Source: Streblospio benedicti
Lineage: Eukaryota; Annelida; Polychaeta; Spionida; Spionidae
Reading direction: 5' to 3'
NCBI GenBank assembly: GCA_019095985.1
Contig: CM032666.1
Location: forward strand, 44,774,445-44,838,444
DNA length: 64,000 nt
This document shows, one piece after another, positions 12,772 through 46,595 of the stretch; position 1 is the stretch's first letter, and each line of letters begins with the position of its first letter. Both the position numbers and the translations under genes were made by a program. The notes under the pieces were generated by a model. It was not told the origin of the DNA. It saw nothing but the letters and a program-made list of their open reading frames with translations, and ran no database searches.

Positions 12772-13250
12772 ATCGCACTGTTCGACCATACCCACAATCC
12801 GTGAATTTTACGTATGACGTGAGCTTCCAGTTATAAAGGTCACTAAATTTCACGTCATCCGGAAAATTCACGGATTGTGTATATGGCCAGTTTTAGCTAT
12901 TGGTGCTCTAGCGAGTACATTTTCAATGTTACTCGCCAGTGATTGGGAGTGTAAGTTGAAGTAATGAGTAATATTAAAATCTGTTCATATTTTACAAAAT
13001 TTCACTTGTTGCTTCTCTATTTGACAACGACATTTTTCTTGTTTACAAACATAATTACGCCTGCCACGCCACACCATGGCGTCTTTGCTAACTAACATAA
13101 CGATGCCAGTGGCGCTGCGTGAAGGTATCTTTGAAAACTAACATCTGAACACGGTTCAAACATGCAGTGACAAAAATTTGGAAGTAGCCCAAATTGGCCA
13201 GAAGGGCCAGTATTTTGAAAAGACATTATGTTCACTGGCCCTTCTGATAC

Positions 13251-16013
13251 ACTGGGGTAGCGCTAGACCCATCTCAAATTTAGCCAATTGGCTAAACGAC
13301 GACATTTTTTTTTACCCGATTGAATTTTTTTTAGCCATTTGGCTAAAGAACTAAATTATTCTTTAGCCAATTGAATTTCTTTTTAGCCAAGCAAAAACCT
13401 GTGTAAATTAATTAACATGGTAATGATAACACAAACATTATTACTTATAGTTACTTTGACAATATTTCTACTTTAAATATCTTAATGACATCTGATCAAA
13501 TTGAGTTTAATTTTCTGACGCTCAGGCGAGAACGATGAAGGTTATATAACTTTCAAAACTTGAGGAAAAGACCCTGCTGCTGACTGCTTTGCATCAACCA
13601 ATGAAGTACATGGGCCAATAATGGATACAAACTTTTGATAACACATATATACACTATATTTTCTTAATTTTAAAGCAATTTTTTCTGAGGGTGGCCCTTT
13701 GGGACTGCCTCTCGCTCTTCTCCGCTCCACGAGTAATAATTCAGCAAGCGTGCGCCGCAAAAAGGGGGGGCTATCCGCGAACGGCGTTCCGAAATGTTGT
13801 CAACTAGAATTATGGCGAACGGCGTTCTGCATTTTAGTCTCGATTTAGCAGACAAAATTCGTTTTTTACGAATTTTTCTTGAATGAAAATGATTCGCCAC
13901 ATTGGCGAAAGAGTAAGCAAAATCTCTCGCCCATCCTTAAAATCTCTCGCCGATGGCGATTAAACGAACTGACGCGCGTGCCCAGATACATTACTAACGC
14001 CGAAGATGCAAAGCATTGCTAGGGGGGGTCAGGGGCATCCCTCTCCCCCTCCAGAAACTAAATGAATTGATTTAAAAGATTAATACAACTGTCACTATAA
14101 CCTGTTGGCCTAGTGAAGGTAGACTAGATCAAGTTCTTTGGTAAAAATAGAACTCAAAATTCTGCCAAATTTCATGTTTACCAGCCGGGCCATCATGTGA
14201 AAAACATTACTGGCCCTTCTAAGGTTGTACTAGCCTCGGGCCGACAGGCCAGTGCCAAATGTTATCACTTAACATGGCTGAGCAATTTTACAGATAAAAA
14301 TCAGGTTCAGGATTAGGTGGAAAAGTGTTACTCGTCAGCAGGACGAGTAACCCTCCAATATCTACTAGTCCTGGAAGAAAATGTACTCGTCCTCCTTGCA
14401 CAAAGCTCTATATATTTGTATGTCAAATTGACTAGAATTGCTAGTGCCTACTCGTCAAAAGGACAAGTTTCTAAAAATTAACACTCATCCTCCACTAGTT
14501 TTTACTAGTCAATACGAGCAGACGAGTGGCTAATCCTGACCCTGAAAATATATAATTAAAATACCACACATTTATATTACAAATATATTGCTAAATAAGA
14601 GTTCAGAATGAAATTAGTGCAAATAATTGAAGATGTGATAAGTCATAATGAATGTACTGCCTGGTACTATCGCATGAAGTCAGTGTCAGTGACACACAGT
14701 ATCAAAATAGTCCCGGGCTGGGATATCTGTCAGATACTGTATATTATTTACTGAGCTTAACACAACAAAATCACTATCAAAGAACTTCTGAGACAGATAC
14801 ATGGTGGGGTGGGTCAATTTCTTTTAAGTTTTATTTTATTTCTATTATGCCATTATGGTATAATTTAAGATCAACAATCTTTATACATGTATTTGACATC
14901 TCGGCCAGTGTAAATTCAGTTTGAAAACCTCGTTTCAAGGCGTGTTCTGACTGATTTAATGAGTGTTCAATCAAGCTTTGCATTTTTGGAGGGGGCCCTT
15001 ACGGGCCTATTGACCTTCAAAGAGGGGACCATTTTAGAAATGAGAGGGCCATGTAAAAAAAAACATAAACAGTAGACAGTATGCTTACTACACTACTAGT
15101 TATGGGCGTGTGGGGGTAATACCAGTGGGTTGTAGTGGTGTGAGTTGTGTGGGGGTACTACTACTAGTCTACTAGTATCCATAATTTTCACCATTATAAA
15201 TAAAGATCTATACCGCATGAAGTTCGATTTTGATCATTTTGAGTAATCACCGATGCATTTGACAGCTTCCGCAAGCGATTTAAATGTAATATCAGTAGTA
15301 GTTTTAATATTGTTGCTACATTTTATCGAAGATCCTTAATAAACACAACATAAACCGTCCATATATCATACTAATATATTTTTAGTTACAATATTATGGA
15401 ACAAAAATGTGTTTAAAGTTTGACGTGTTCTTCGGAGTGGATTTTGACAGGTGCTGCCAAACTATGTTAAAATGTCAATCGTTTTGTAAGAAATTTTAGT
15501 TATTTGACGTCCACATCAAATGTGTAAAGTTCACTATCGTCTACCTTGTAATCCGACATGCAAGATATCATCAGATGGGAAAGGAATACTGGGCTAGCGC
15601 TAGACCCATCTCAAATTTAGCCAATTGGCTAAACGACGACATTTTTTTTTAGCCAATTGCATTTTTTTTAACCAATTGGCTAAAGAAATAAATTATTCTT
15701 TAGCCAATTGAATTTCTTTTTAGCCAAGCAAAAACCTATGTAAATTAATTAACATGGTAATGATAACAAAAATGTCATTACTTTTAGTTACTTTGACAAT
15801 ATTTCTCCTTTAAATATTTTAATGACATCTGATCAAATTGTGTTTAATTTTCTGACGCTCAGGCGAGAACGATGAAGGTTATATAACTTTCAAAACTTGA
15901 GGAAAAGACCCTGCTGATGACTGCTTAATAATGCAATAATGGATACAAACTTTTGATAACACATACACACTATATTTTCTTAATTTTAAAGCAAATTTTT
16001 CTAAGGGTGGCCC
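13251..16013. repeat. Pair of ~430-450 bp direct repeats (13251-13705 and 15588-16013)
   Basis: Both copies start 'ctgggg/ctagcgctagacccatctcaaatttagccaattggctaaacgacgac' (split here only for description). They run through 'gctcaggcgagaacgatgaa' to 'gggtggccc' with few differences. Both contain several 'ttagccaattggctaa' palindromic blocks. The ~1.9 kb between them shows no convincing gene and holds part of the 'actcgtcc/gacgagt' dispersed repeat (14320-14530). Confidence 0.75.
14320..14535. repeat. Dispersed repeat with 'ctcgtc/gacgag' blocks
   Basis: Repeated 'actcgtcctcc' and 'ggacgagtaa' motifs, ending 'gacgagtggctaatcctgaccctga'. Related sequence is at 19255-19415 (opposite orientation, 'attagccacttgtcc' and 'gatcctgaccctgat') and 50735-50835. 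Boundaries and class are unclear. Confidence 0.45.
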
Positions 16014-16527
16014 GGTGGAACTGGATGAAGGAGGCCTATGCACGTCTCCTTTCAACCAGTCATACCAGTCATACCAGTCGACCGATATATGGAAGTGTCT
16101 CCCCCCCCTAATAATGTATCACTTTCGATCAAAATATCACAATTATCCATCAGCGCCAATGCAGCAACTTACTGGCAGGTTTCCGGCTATTCCATTAATG
16201 AAACTATACACGGCGCTGGCGTTTACTTTTTGCAAAAAAACCATAGCGCCGGCATATTTTCAAATTCAAAACGTGCACTTGCTGACTCAGAGTGTGTTGG
16301 TTTGGCAGTGGTGGCGCTCTGAATGTAAACAAATATGGCCGTGCCCATAAGAATAACGCTGATGTGACGGGAATCTAGTTTTCTTTGGCAAATGAGATGT
16401 TATTAAAAATATAACAAAAATATGGCAATATATTCAGTGCCCCTGACAGGCCTATGGTACGATTGAGATTGCCCCATTTGGTATTGTTAGCTGATTAAGG
16501 TGCAAAGGCGCAGTCTACATTTAACAC

Positions 16528-16660
16528 TGTGTAATGGAGAGTCATCCCTCTGTATGTTAAAGAATTCAGCTAGTTTGAAAATTACAGCTAGACTCTTTAA
16601 CAGTGACTTCCCCACCCCAAGACTCAGTTGGTTAATGGTTACCTAACCTGCCTATGTTCT
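16528..16660 (+). repeat. Dispersed repeat, copy 2 of 4 (diverged)
   Basis: Same block order as the copy at 4705-4873 ('gagtcatccctctgtatg', 'aattcagctagtttgaaaat', 'ctcagttggtta...acctaacctgcct'). Confidence 0.5.
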
Positions 16661-19600
16661 TACATGCGTAATATGATACATAATCATCAACATTGGAATT
16701 GCTACAGAGTATTCACTCAAAACAAAAATAAACCATAGTGAGTCCTACATGTCATACGTGTCTTAAGGGAGTGAATGCCTTGGAGTGAGTTGTGCAGCAG
16801 ATAAATCATCCTCAAACAGGCACCAAGCAGTTAATGGTGCAGTACTAATTTTTCGTTAGTTAATAAACAGTAAGAATAACAAAGGTCTCAACTTATTATG
16901 ATGCAGATTTAAAAGGACAGGATCACACTAACCCTCTTGTTGCTTACGTCGCAATAATCGTGTAATATTGCGATGTACATTTTATTTCTCCGACTGCCAA
17001 TCGGTGCACTAAGATTTTTGCCGCACCTACATGAGCAGTTTTGTGTTTCTTCTTAATAAAGATGTACACACATACAGAAAATTTCAACATTTTCAGTCTA
17101 ACTTGTAGCCGTTTTGGTGAAAGGCATATGGACAATGATTGGAACAGCTGTGTTTAAATGCTTTTGGAAATATTTAAATTATCCCTATTACGCAAGATTT
17201 TACATCCAATCAATGCATACACATGTATGTATATCTTTCTAGGTTACTTAGAAGCATGAAACTTTTGGTGTAAGTGTGGCATATTTAAATCATTTCTAAT
17301 AATTTTTAAGATAAGTGTCTTACGAAAAAAAAATGCTTCTGGCAAAAAGTAGTTGAATGAAATTGGTGTCAGCATAATAGTGTCCGACACCATTTGAAAT
17401 TGGTCAATTGTTTGACTTATTTGAGAAGGGTGTGGTCTTTCACATTGATTTAAGAGGGTTTCTTGAGTTAACAAGTTCTAAATTCTAAATAAGATGATCA
17501 TAGAAATTTTAAAGGGAGATTGATTTCTCATGTTAAGGAGATGATCGATTTATGCGAGCAACGGCAGATCCAGGTTTTTAAAAAAGGGGAGGGGGCGTGC
17601 ACTTAAGGAAAAGGGGGGGGGGGGCACTTAAGGGATTTCATGAAAACCCCTATGGAAATGAAGAATTTTGGTGGGAAAATGGGGGACACGCGCCCCTTGC
17701 ACCCCCCCCTCCCCTGGATCTGCCTATGTATGCGAGCTCAAGTAAAACGGGTCCAACTGTAGCAATATTATTCCTTTTGGGGAACTTTGCTCACTGACAT
17801 AACAGGTGAGTATAGCGAGCCATAAGCAGTCATTTTGAGTCTGATAATGAATGCTGATAAGGAATATAGACCTAGTTCTTCACAAGGAAGTATGCATACT
17901 TAAATTAGTACTGAAACCAAACTGTCAGGAATTGGTTTATGAAGTTGATATTGGATTCAACTAACTGCAAATGACCAGTGATTAGAATGTACCAAATTGG
18001 AGACTTTAATATGCTAAAAAGCTTATCTCTTATGACAGTCACATTACTTCAGTGAAGTACGAAGACATTATGCACTGTTATGTATGTGTGTGTATTCTGT
18101 CCAGTGATAAGATAGATTTTATTGTAACGTTAGCAATTTAATGATTCATTCAGATAGGATTTATTCAGATTGGATTTACTCACCTGTGACATTAACAACT
18201 TGTAACAATGTTTGCTTTGCTAATGTAGGCTGTACGAAACAGTTCTACAAATGACAACGGTTATACCCGGTAGTAGATTATGGTGATATTGAAAAGCTAG
18301 TCTACCGGCCACTATTCCTTTTTTGGAGAATACCAATGCTGTGACATGTCAGACTGTGTAATAAGATACATTTGGTGTGTCTTGAGCTAGATATCATGCA
18401 GTGATAAGAATTTCATATAATTGTCATTAACATTGATATAATTTTACTGTAGAATTCTGCAAACAGGTACATGTAGTGTATTTGTAAACAAAACTGTGAG
18501 TGATGTTGAGCAAAAGCTAACTAAATTTTACCTAATCTTAGTATGGTAGACTTCATTCAAAGTGTATACTCAGGGCAGGCATCAAAGTAGGATATCTGTT
18601 CAGACGGGTTGGGGGGATGGGCATGAATTTTTACACTTAAATTTCAGAGGTAATTTTTTTCATGTTTGCTTTTTGTTTACAATGACAAAATAAGAGTATT
18701 GAAAATCAAGTAATCTAAGCTCAAGAGAAAATGGATTTAAACATACCTAAAGGTATACATATGCATAATTTATTAGTATCAAGTAAACAGAAGTAATATG
18801 TCACAATTACTGACAGTAAGTTCACAGTTACTGATACTATATATTGAAAAATTATTTGCAAATTTTCTTGGGATTTGCTGTTAGCAAAAATGGCCTAGAT
18901 TAATTAATAGGATATAGATACTTTCTATACTATAAAATGAAATAGGGACATTCACCTGAACATCCAAACTATGGTAGAATAAAAATCATGAAAAATGTCA
19001 AATTGATTAGATCATGAAAATCTTTTTTTGCCTGCATCATTACATGAAAATTGCGACTTTTTTCAACCTAAATTGAGTTAATGAAAACCAAACTCAGTTA
19101 CACAATTTGTGATTGGTTCATTACAGCTCCACCTCACCACAGAAAATAGCAGGACATAACAGCCGGCATTCAGTTGGCCCATCTTGTTATATGCACATCT
19201 CAACCGTCATTTAATATATACATTGCTGGTTACAAGCATTATGGAGGGTCAGTAAGGATAGTAAGGATTAGCCACTTGTCCGATTGCACTGAAGAGTAAA
19301 TCCTTGTGGAGGATGAGTAAAAAGTCTTACCAACTTGTCCTTTTGATATAGATTTTTGTGTGCTACCGGTCCTGCTGATGAGAAGCACTTTCCACCTGAT
19401 CCTGACCCTGATTGTTTGATATGAAAAAAAAGAATGGAGTGGGGATGTCGGGGAGAGGGGTGGGTGGAATCATGAATATATTTCATCAGAATTCAATGCT
19501 TCACCCGACCGGTCTCGCTTGATTCATGAATCTCTCTTGATTCACGAATCTCACTTATGATTGAAGTCGACCTCAACATTTAAAATCCCCAGATAAATAT

Positions 19601-19964
19601 ATTACTTGTTTGTGGAATTTATTCAGTATGGCTGATATGTACCTTAGAATTAGCCAATTACATGTACTGTTACAATAGTAAAAACAAGTACCCATATAAG
19701 TGGATGAAGTGCAGTGTCCGTTTAAATGTACCTTAGAAGCCAAGTGCATATGAACAACTATGGATGAAGTGAAAGTGAACTCTTCTCTGTGGAGTAACAA
19801 CCTCACGTCTAACTGTATTAAAACCAGGTAAATTTTTAGTTTGATCAGTCATTCAGTGGTCAAGGAAGGAGGCTGTTTTCATTCTGCACTGTTATTTTGT
19901 AATATATTTGTCATAGAAATGTGTTTCTATCTGTAAACTTGCAAGGCCATGTTAGATCCGGGTA
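16661..19964. other. Intergenic stretch, no gene seen
   Basis: AT-rich. It contains a G/C-run patch at 17585-17725 and a diverged copy of the 'ctcgtc' repeat near 19255-19415. The short ORFs have no recognisable domains. Confidence 0.55.
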
Positions 19965-21465
19965 CAGTGGAACCTGTCTTATGTGGACACCTACGGGAGA
20001 AGTGAAAAGTGTCCACATAGGATAGGTTGTCCACATAAGACAGGTGAACAGTTTTGTCTGGGGATAATGTTTTTTTACAGTCTGTTAAAGAAATTTATCT
20101 TTTTTGTATATAATGATTACTTAATTAAGTGATACAGGTGTGAAAATATTAACAAAATAAAATTAATGTTTAATGTTGTAATTTTAGGTGTGGACATAAT
20201 ACAAATTATTCATAGTTATAGTCCGCGGGATCCGTATGGAAACACTCTCGGATAACCATGGCATTTATCATCATATTAATTCCGTCCGTATATTTTTGCA
20301 TAATTAGTTAATAAAGTATTAATCAAAATAAAACATAAAAGTATTCCCAATCTAGAATACAAATGCTTATACCAATAAAACTAACTTATCATGGATTATT
20401 AGCAAATAAAATGTTTAAAGCTGCTCATTTCTTTCGTAAACTCAAAAATGAATAAAATTCCTGAAATTGACCTACTAATGTAACCTTGAAGGAGAGGTCA
20501 AAGGTCAAATGTGATGTTTAATTTGGATTCCACATACACATGTTTCTATCTAAGGTCAATACAAGTTGTTACTCTAAAATTGTTATTAATCGAGATAAAT
20601 GCAATTTTATGAAATTTTGACCACAATGACCCCAGTTTGACCTTGAAGGAGAGGTCGAAGGTCAAATCTGATGTTTTATTTGGATTCCACATACACATGT
20701 TCCTATCTATAGTCAATACAAGTTTTTACTCTAAATTTGTTATTAATCGAGATAAATGCAATTTCATGAAAATTTGACCCGATGACCCCGAAAAATATCT
20801 TTCGCCATCAAATATTTTGGGCAAACGTCATTTTTCCTTAAGAGTAGTAAATAAGGTACAAAAAAAATATGTTTACGAAAACTCCTACGGGGGGGAGTAG
20901 GGGTATACGGAGCCCGCGGACTATTACTCCTCATCATGCGACAAATTATATGTGAAAGTTTTAATGTCCAGGATCAACTGACTACCTCACAATTTAGCAT
21001 GGTTGTTTATATACAGATGGGTTGGTGAGAAGAATGTCTGCATTTAGCACTGAAACAAAGCAATGCTACTAAGGAGTTGTAATTTCTTAATTGAGATTTT
21101 GCACAAATTTCTGCTAATGTCACATTTTAATTATTTTCACCCCAACAATGTTAATGACCATGCACTTGGAATGCAGTAAATAGTAAGAACATGCATGTAT
21201 TAATTACTGCTCTGCAAACAATTAGCATGTTGATTGACCACTTGCCTTAACTGGTAAGCAAATATAAACAATGCCTCCTGCTGCTTAAGGTCACAAGTCT
21301 TTAATTTATGTTTGCACAGAAGTCTTCCCCAGTGAATATTTCTTTGTTCTAATACAGTGGGAAATTGTTAACTGTCCACTATACAGAGGTATCTAAGCTA
21401 TTTAGGAGCAGAAATAGTGTCCACTGTCCACATAAGACAGGTGTCCACTATACAGAGGTTCACTT
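19965..21465. mobile_element. Putative Tc1/mariner- or pogo-like non-autonomous element (~1.5 kb)
   Basis: The left end 'cagtggaacctgtcttatgt' and the right end '...agaggttcactt' are imperfect inverted copies, both with an adjacent 'ccacataagacaggt' block, and TA flanks both sides. No transposase ORF is visible. The interior contains the tandem repeat at 20478-20790. End matching is imperfect, so boundaries are tentative. Confidence 0.55.
20478..20790. repeat. Two-copy tandem repeat, ~165-bp unit
   Basis: 'gaccttgaaggagaggtc-aaggtcaaat' and all that follows ('ttggattccacatacacatg', 'ttattaatcgagataaatgc', 'aaattttgacc') occurs twice in a row with about 5-10% difference. It lies inside the putative transposon at 19965-21465. 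Confidence 0.8.
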
Positions 21466-21699
21466 TATATATGCTACTTCTTGAGGCGAATATATCCATT
21501 TCTCAAGTGCAGCTCTTGTTCTTGAGTACTCAAGGATGTAATAAGATTTGTCATTTTTACAGCCAAAAACTGCAAAAGAATGTTCAAAAGTCAACAAAGA
21601 ACCTACATGGTTTGAAAACGTTAAAATAAAAATGAAAAAATTGAGTAACAAAAATTAAACAAAAGTCTAATCTTGTGATATATGCACACAGCAAAAAAG

Positions 21700-21765
21700 A
21701 AAATCTCAGAAACAAAAATTAGACAGGTGAGCGATATAGGACCCTCATGGTCCTCTTGTTTATCC
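21700..21765 (+). repeat. Terminus of a dispersed repeat common in lophotrochozoan-like genomes
   Basis: 'gacaggtgagcgatatagg' followed by 'accctcatggtcctcttgttt'. I recall very similar sequences flanking many repeats in molluscan DNA. Related 'tagctcacctg...' sequence occurs at 29341-29585. The extent is unknown. Confidence 0.4.
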
Positions 21766-22541
21766 TCATAGGTATAAGCTAGTCACTATGAATAAGAATA
21801 GTGTTTGTATGGTTAACACAGTAATATTTATACGCTCTCCCTCTTATCACGATGCTGAGGCCCATGTTCCAGCTAGTTTCATGGGAATATTTTGTGCGAA
21901 ATGTGCCAGTTAAGTGCTTGCATTTGGCGTTTTTTGTTGGTGACATTGCCATTTATTGAATGTACAGGCAGGATTAACGTATTTTAGCCCTTCAAACAAT
22001 TTTTGTTTCTTTTTTTTTTTAGCAATGACTTTTCTCGAAGGTCATATTGTTGTTGAATTGTAATTAAGGTTAGATAGTATGTTGATTGATTGCATGAACT
22101 TATTGATGACTTCTGATTAATATTTTCCATAGTAACCATTGTGCAGAGCTTAATTATTATGGTTTGTATTTTTAACTCTGTGACAATCTTTAGAGTTGAA
22201 TATTGATTAATATTTAAATCTTTGTTAGTAAAGTGGAGAGATGTTGTGGTTGGGGAAGGAGTGGGGAAATTTATTGAGTATTAACCTAAATGCTGGGTGC
22301 TGCAATATTTTAGTGTGTAATTATCTGACTTTAATATAAATGCTTATGAAAAATGAGTTCTATATTATATGAAGACTTCGTTGCTATCCTGTGACACAAA
22401 ACATTTAACAGCAAGACTAGTCTTACCTGTTAAGGCCTTGTTGCTATAGCAACATAAGCATTTCGCTTTGCTCATCATGTGCATGAGAATAATATTTGAA
22501 CATTTATTCTTTTTGATTGAAGCTGAACCAAATTGAATGTG

Positions 22542-23528
22542 TTAATGCAAACATGGTATTTTGAAATGAAATTGGTTGTCTTTGCAAACAACACACGGAT
22601 ATACCCTTTTTACACTTTGGTTTGCTACAGACACAAAACACGTTGCAGTTTTCACATTATTGTTTGAACTAATGGATTTACTCTTATTACTGTAAGTATG
22701 ATCACCATACATAGGGTCTGCTGCCTCTTGAGCCTGGATACTTAGAAACTTCACTAATTCCTCAAAGTCAGGATACTTGTCTTCTTCTTGCTTATATTTC
22801 AAAGCGTGTCTTTTCCATCGGTTCTTAACGTAAAGAGGAAAGCGTTCTATGATGTCAAGAATCACAATATGATTATCTACATCTTGGAGACGTCCCAGTT
22901 GACGCAGTGTCAATCTGCTGTTGCTCAATTCATCAGTAAGCTGCTGCATATCATCGGCTGTGCGAGCTGCTTTACCAAAACGTAGACTGTTCAAGATTCT
23001 GTTCACTACTAAATGCTTATTTCCAAAGCGTTGACACAATATATCACGAGCTTGCTTATACCCAGAGTCACCATCTATCAAAATGCAGCCTTGTATGGCC
23101 TGCTTAGCACTACCTGTAGTGTATTGAAGCAGTCTGGTTAATCGAACTTTGTCATCTTTGACCAATTTTTCAACAGATTCCTCAAAAAGAGCGATGAATT
23201 TATAGTACTTAAGTGAATCTCCATCAAAGCTTTCAATTTCTACTTTGGGTAAACTGAGCACACTCACTAGATGAGTATTAATATCATGATCTGAAGATTT
23301 AGAAGACTGTTCTTGGGGAACTTCATGTTGTTTAAGCCAAGCATTACTCTTAACAAGAACTTTAGTATATTCATCTTGTGCAGTTATGAAATAGGTGTCA
23401 CTGAGCTCCACCTCATCAGGGTTGTCAAGCATATCGTGATAAGAGTCATGGGCCTTTTCAAATATATCAAACGAGTCCTTCAATTTACGTAAACGAGAAA
23501 TCACCTCTTCATTATCCTCCTCGGCCAT
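22542..23528 (-). mobile_element. BEL/Pao LTR-retrotransposon remnant, Gag part
   Basis: A 328-codon reading frame resembling the Gag region (DUF1759 type) of BEL/Pao elements. It has an N-terminal charged helical segment, then LPKVEIESFDGD, a tryptophan/phenylalanine-spaced core (KFIALFEE) and QARDILCQRFGN, with a Cys-rich end. No protease, reverse transcriptase, RNase H or integrase part and no LTR pair was recognised around it, so it is an incomplete fossil. It lies in the intergenic space upstream of the tubby gene on the opposite strand. Age cannot be judged from one piece. Confidence 0.75.
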
Positions 23529-25696
23529 ATAGCGGTAAACAGCACCAATAGCTTTACATATGTATATTTGGAATTAAAAAATGCCTTAGTGTAAAGCTAA
23601 CATAGACAAGCAAAAAGTGACTATAAAAGGGCTTTAGCTATTGAGTATTATAGCTGTATAATACATTTTGAACATATGAAATTTGATATGTTGGTAGACT
23701 TCATAGTGATGACAAAACAATAACAGGCTATGTGCATTGTTTGAGTACTCATATTAGGAGCTGAATTTTTGCAGCTATGGCAAGAGAATGATAGATGGAT
23801 ATGTGTACCTGTATGAGCATTGGTATGGTTAGTTAAAGTGATGTACATTATTCTCAAGATGTATGTACTGTGTAATGTAGCTGCTCAGTGTCATACCAGG
23901 TGATAAGTTACTACTTATCATGCACACTTTTCTCATTATATGTAATTCAGTAGAAAATTGACTATATATGCACATGGTTGAGTATGAGGACATTATATGG
24001 AATGAGAAGCTCATAGTATTGCTCCTATGGATGTATTAATGGCAAATTGTACACTATGAAAAACATATTGAGATTTCAAGACATTGAAAGACCAATTGGA
24101 TATTTCTCTCAGATTTGAAATATTGTGATGTCTTTTATAGATACAGGCCACTTGTTAGGTGCTGCTGAGAGGTAACAAAAGAGATGTGACAAATATCGCA
24201 AGTCATAAAAGCTGCCTTTTTTGTTAATGTGGTAAAGAAATATTTTAGGCTAAATATATCGTAGTAACGTTAGGCTGAAAATATACTGGTAACAGAGCAC
24301 ATGGAACCTATGGAGTTAAGTTTATTTAATGATAAATAGTATTATTGTTTATTTACCAAACAAAAATACTTAATTTTCTGTTTGTGTGCCATTCACATAC
24401 GAAGTGATTCATTTCCATGACAATTGATCATTAGCACTTGTATGTTTATTCCAAGCTAATCAACATGATGTCATAGAAATACATATATGATGACTTTACT
24501 ACAAAGGATATTGGTAGGTACTGATGTGAGGGATAATGTTGACAGACATTCTATTTCAATGCAGATCCAAATACAATAACATAATTATTGCGTCACTTCG
24601 CTTGCTGAAGCAAAAAAGCATTGTGTTTCGTTTCGTTTGTAAGTATGTATACATGTATGTATGTATGTTAGTCTCTGGACAAGCTAGAGCATTTACCGAT
24701 GAACAGGTTCGTTCAAACTTTAAACAGCTATGAGGTATGAGGTGACACGGAAGTGATTCGTTTTTGGGCACTTTGCCAATTAAAAGTGTGCTTTCAACAG
24801 GGCCATTTATGGTCGAATATCTATTATATTCAATGGCACACAAATTTTTTAGGGTCATTGTATTACTTTTTTAACTTTCTCCAATAGATCCTTTTGGAAC
24901 TTTAACCATCATTAAAAATAATGATTGTCTTAATTAAGAAATATGCATTTCATCTACTGGTGCAATTTTATCATAGATTACAACTTTGATGAGGAATTAT
25001 ATCAAACATTCCATGCTATGCTTAATCATGCATTCAAGGAATTCATGTATTATTTGTTGACAAAGAAATCAATAAAACATGTTCGTATTTGCTGTATTAT
25101 GTTTGGAACTTTGGTCTAATCAGATCTAACCACATAAATTATTGCGAAGCCGCAGTTATACTAGTAAAAATGTTTGAGTTTATTAACTAAAATATGTACA
25201 TAAAGTGGGAGAAAGGAACTGACCAAGAGACAAATATTTGAGATTACCAATATCAAGATACAGTAAATAGGTTCTGCTTTTTGAAACTTTTTATTTAATG
25301 TGTTTTTGAAATTTTATGTTCTCTCTGATATGGTCGAATATTATATTCAGAATAATATATTATAATTTCTCCTTCCTATTTCGGTCTTTTGTCATGGATT
25401 GAACATTGAGTATACCTTTATTCTGGATCAATATACTAAGACATGTGAATACAGTTCCCAATTTACATGTATGTGATACAATAATCAGTTCAATTTTGTT
25501 TATAAAAGTAGTTCATAATCCTTGTGCGGTCAAGAATCAAATTCCAGTTTTGAATGAATATATTGTTTGTCAATTAAATAATTACTATACCCAAGAGTCT
25601 ACAAACAACATGTGTCGGTTATACTATATTGGTGGTTAATAACACTATAATGATATAGTTAATAATGATTTCACAGAAGTTTGTTTTTATTTTCAG
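23529..25696. other. Upstream region of the tubby gene, no exon recognised
   Basis: AT-rich. The first visible tubby exon is preceded by a pyrimidine-rich tract and CAG acceptor, so at least one 5' exon and the promoter should lie upstream, in or beyond this stretch. I could not identify them. Confidence 0.5.
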
Positions 25697-45235
<19,539 letters not shown>

Positions 45236-46595
45236 CCAATTAAGTAAACAAAAAAAAAACAGTTTCCATAAATGTTTAAAGAAAGAAAAAATTTGAATTA
45301 CCATACAAACCCTGTAGTGAACTACCTGCGATAAGATGAAAAATGTGCAAGTAAATCATGGAAGATAGAATTTGGAAGCCCAGCATTCATGAAGGCAACA
45401 CTTATAGTGTTATCTTTTAGTAATTATATTTTTGACTTGCATGTGATATTTTATCAGTTTTGATGTATCCAGTGCTATCAATATTGGTATCGCACATTTG
45501 AATTCAAGACATTAGTTAATTAAAATAGTGGACAAAAAGATATCTTTTTTGAAAATATTACTTTGATGAAAGCAATAATCTACAGTCTTTGCCGTATTGT
45601 ATGACTTTAAAATTGATGAAGCATAATTGTCTAGTTTCAGTTATTTATTGTTTCATCTTAATAGCGCCCTTACACAATTTGAAGAATACATTCCGAGTAG
45701 GCAGTAATAAATATATCATAAATTGTTCTATTTTTAAAATAACAAAATGGATTCTTACAAATATACAAGTCTTAAAACTGCCGTGTATATGAAACTTTCA
45801 TGAAAGAGATCATGAATTAGATTGTAAATTATTTCAGAAATTAATCAAATTGTGCTCAAGGATTTTCTTTTCTCTTTCATATTGCTTGTATTTCCTTTTT
45901 TGAATGTGATGAAAAATATAACATGGTCATAACATATTTTCATTCATTGCCTAATATTCATTTGTGTACATATAATATGATTTTTTTTCATCAGTATTTA
46001 TGGCTGTTGCACGTTAGTTTGTTTTTCATTAAAAAAAAAGTTACTGTATTGTGTACAACCTGTTAAGATATTAGCTATGAACAATGTGCAGAGTATATGT
46101 ATGATATTGTGATACCTTTATGAACATTAATTTTTGTTCAAATGTGATAGATAAATTTAATATGTATTAGCAAATTTTGTGGAAGACAATTTTTGAATAT
46201 TAACAATAACAGTATTTTTAGTGAGGTAAGGTATTTTACTGTTAAAAAGATCTGTTTTGCATCCTATTTTGCCTTACATAGTAAATTTAATACTGACTCC
46301 GTAATTAGTTTTTTTTTTTAAGTAAACTGTGTAGTATCTTGTCAAAGTTGCATATTAGTGTAGTCTGTTGAAACACAAGCTGTTGATTATCCGTCCATTT
46401 TAATTCCACCTCAGTGTTTTTCCAATATGTATATTTTGTTGACATTTTCACATCAGCCGTCGTCTATGAAATATTTGTATTGCAAATACAATTAATTTAA
46501 GTCGTGTAAATCATCTTTGCCATGTTATGTGATGTGTGTATTGTTTGCATATACTTTTTACTGTAGCAATAATATGTTTTATCAGATGTAATAAA
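45236..46595 (+). other. Tubby 3' UTR with two candidate poly(A) signals
   Basis: AT-rich sequence after the stop codon. AATAAA occurs at 45706-45711 and 46590-46595. Which one is used cannot be told. No other gene is seen here. Confidence 0.5.

Noticed and set aside
16015-16350. 111- and 94-codon ORFs
   Set aside because: Overlapping frames with no recognisable domain, next to a duplicated repeat; likely chance.
24536-24858. Candidate upstream tubby exon or small gene (65- and 100-codon ORFs)
   Set aside because: No homology to known tubby N-termini and no convincing splice sites; contains a short ATGT repeat.
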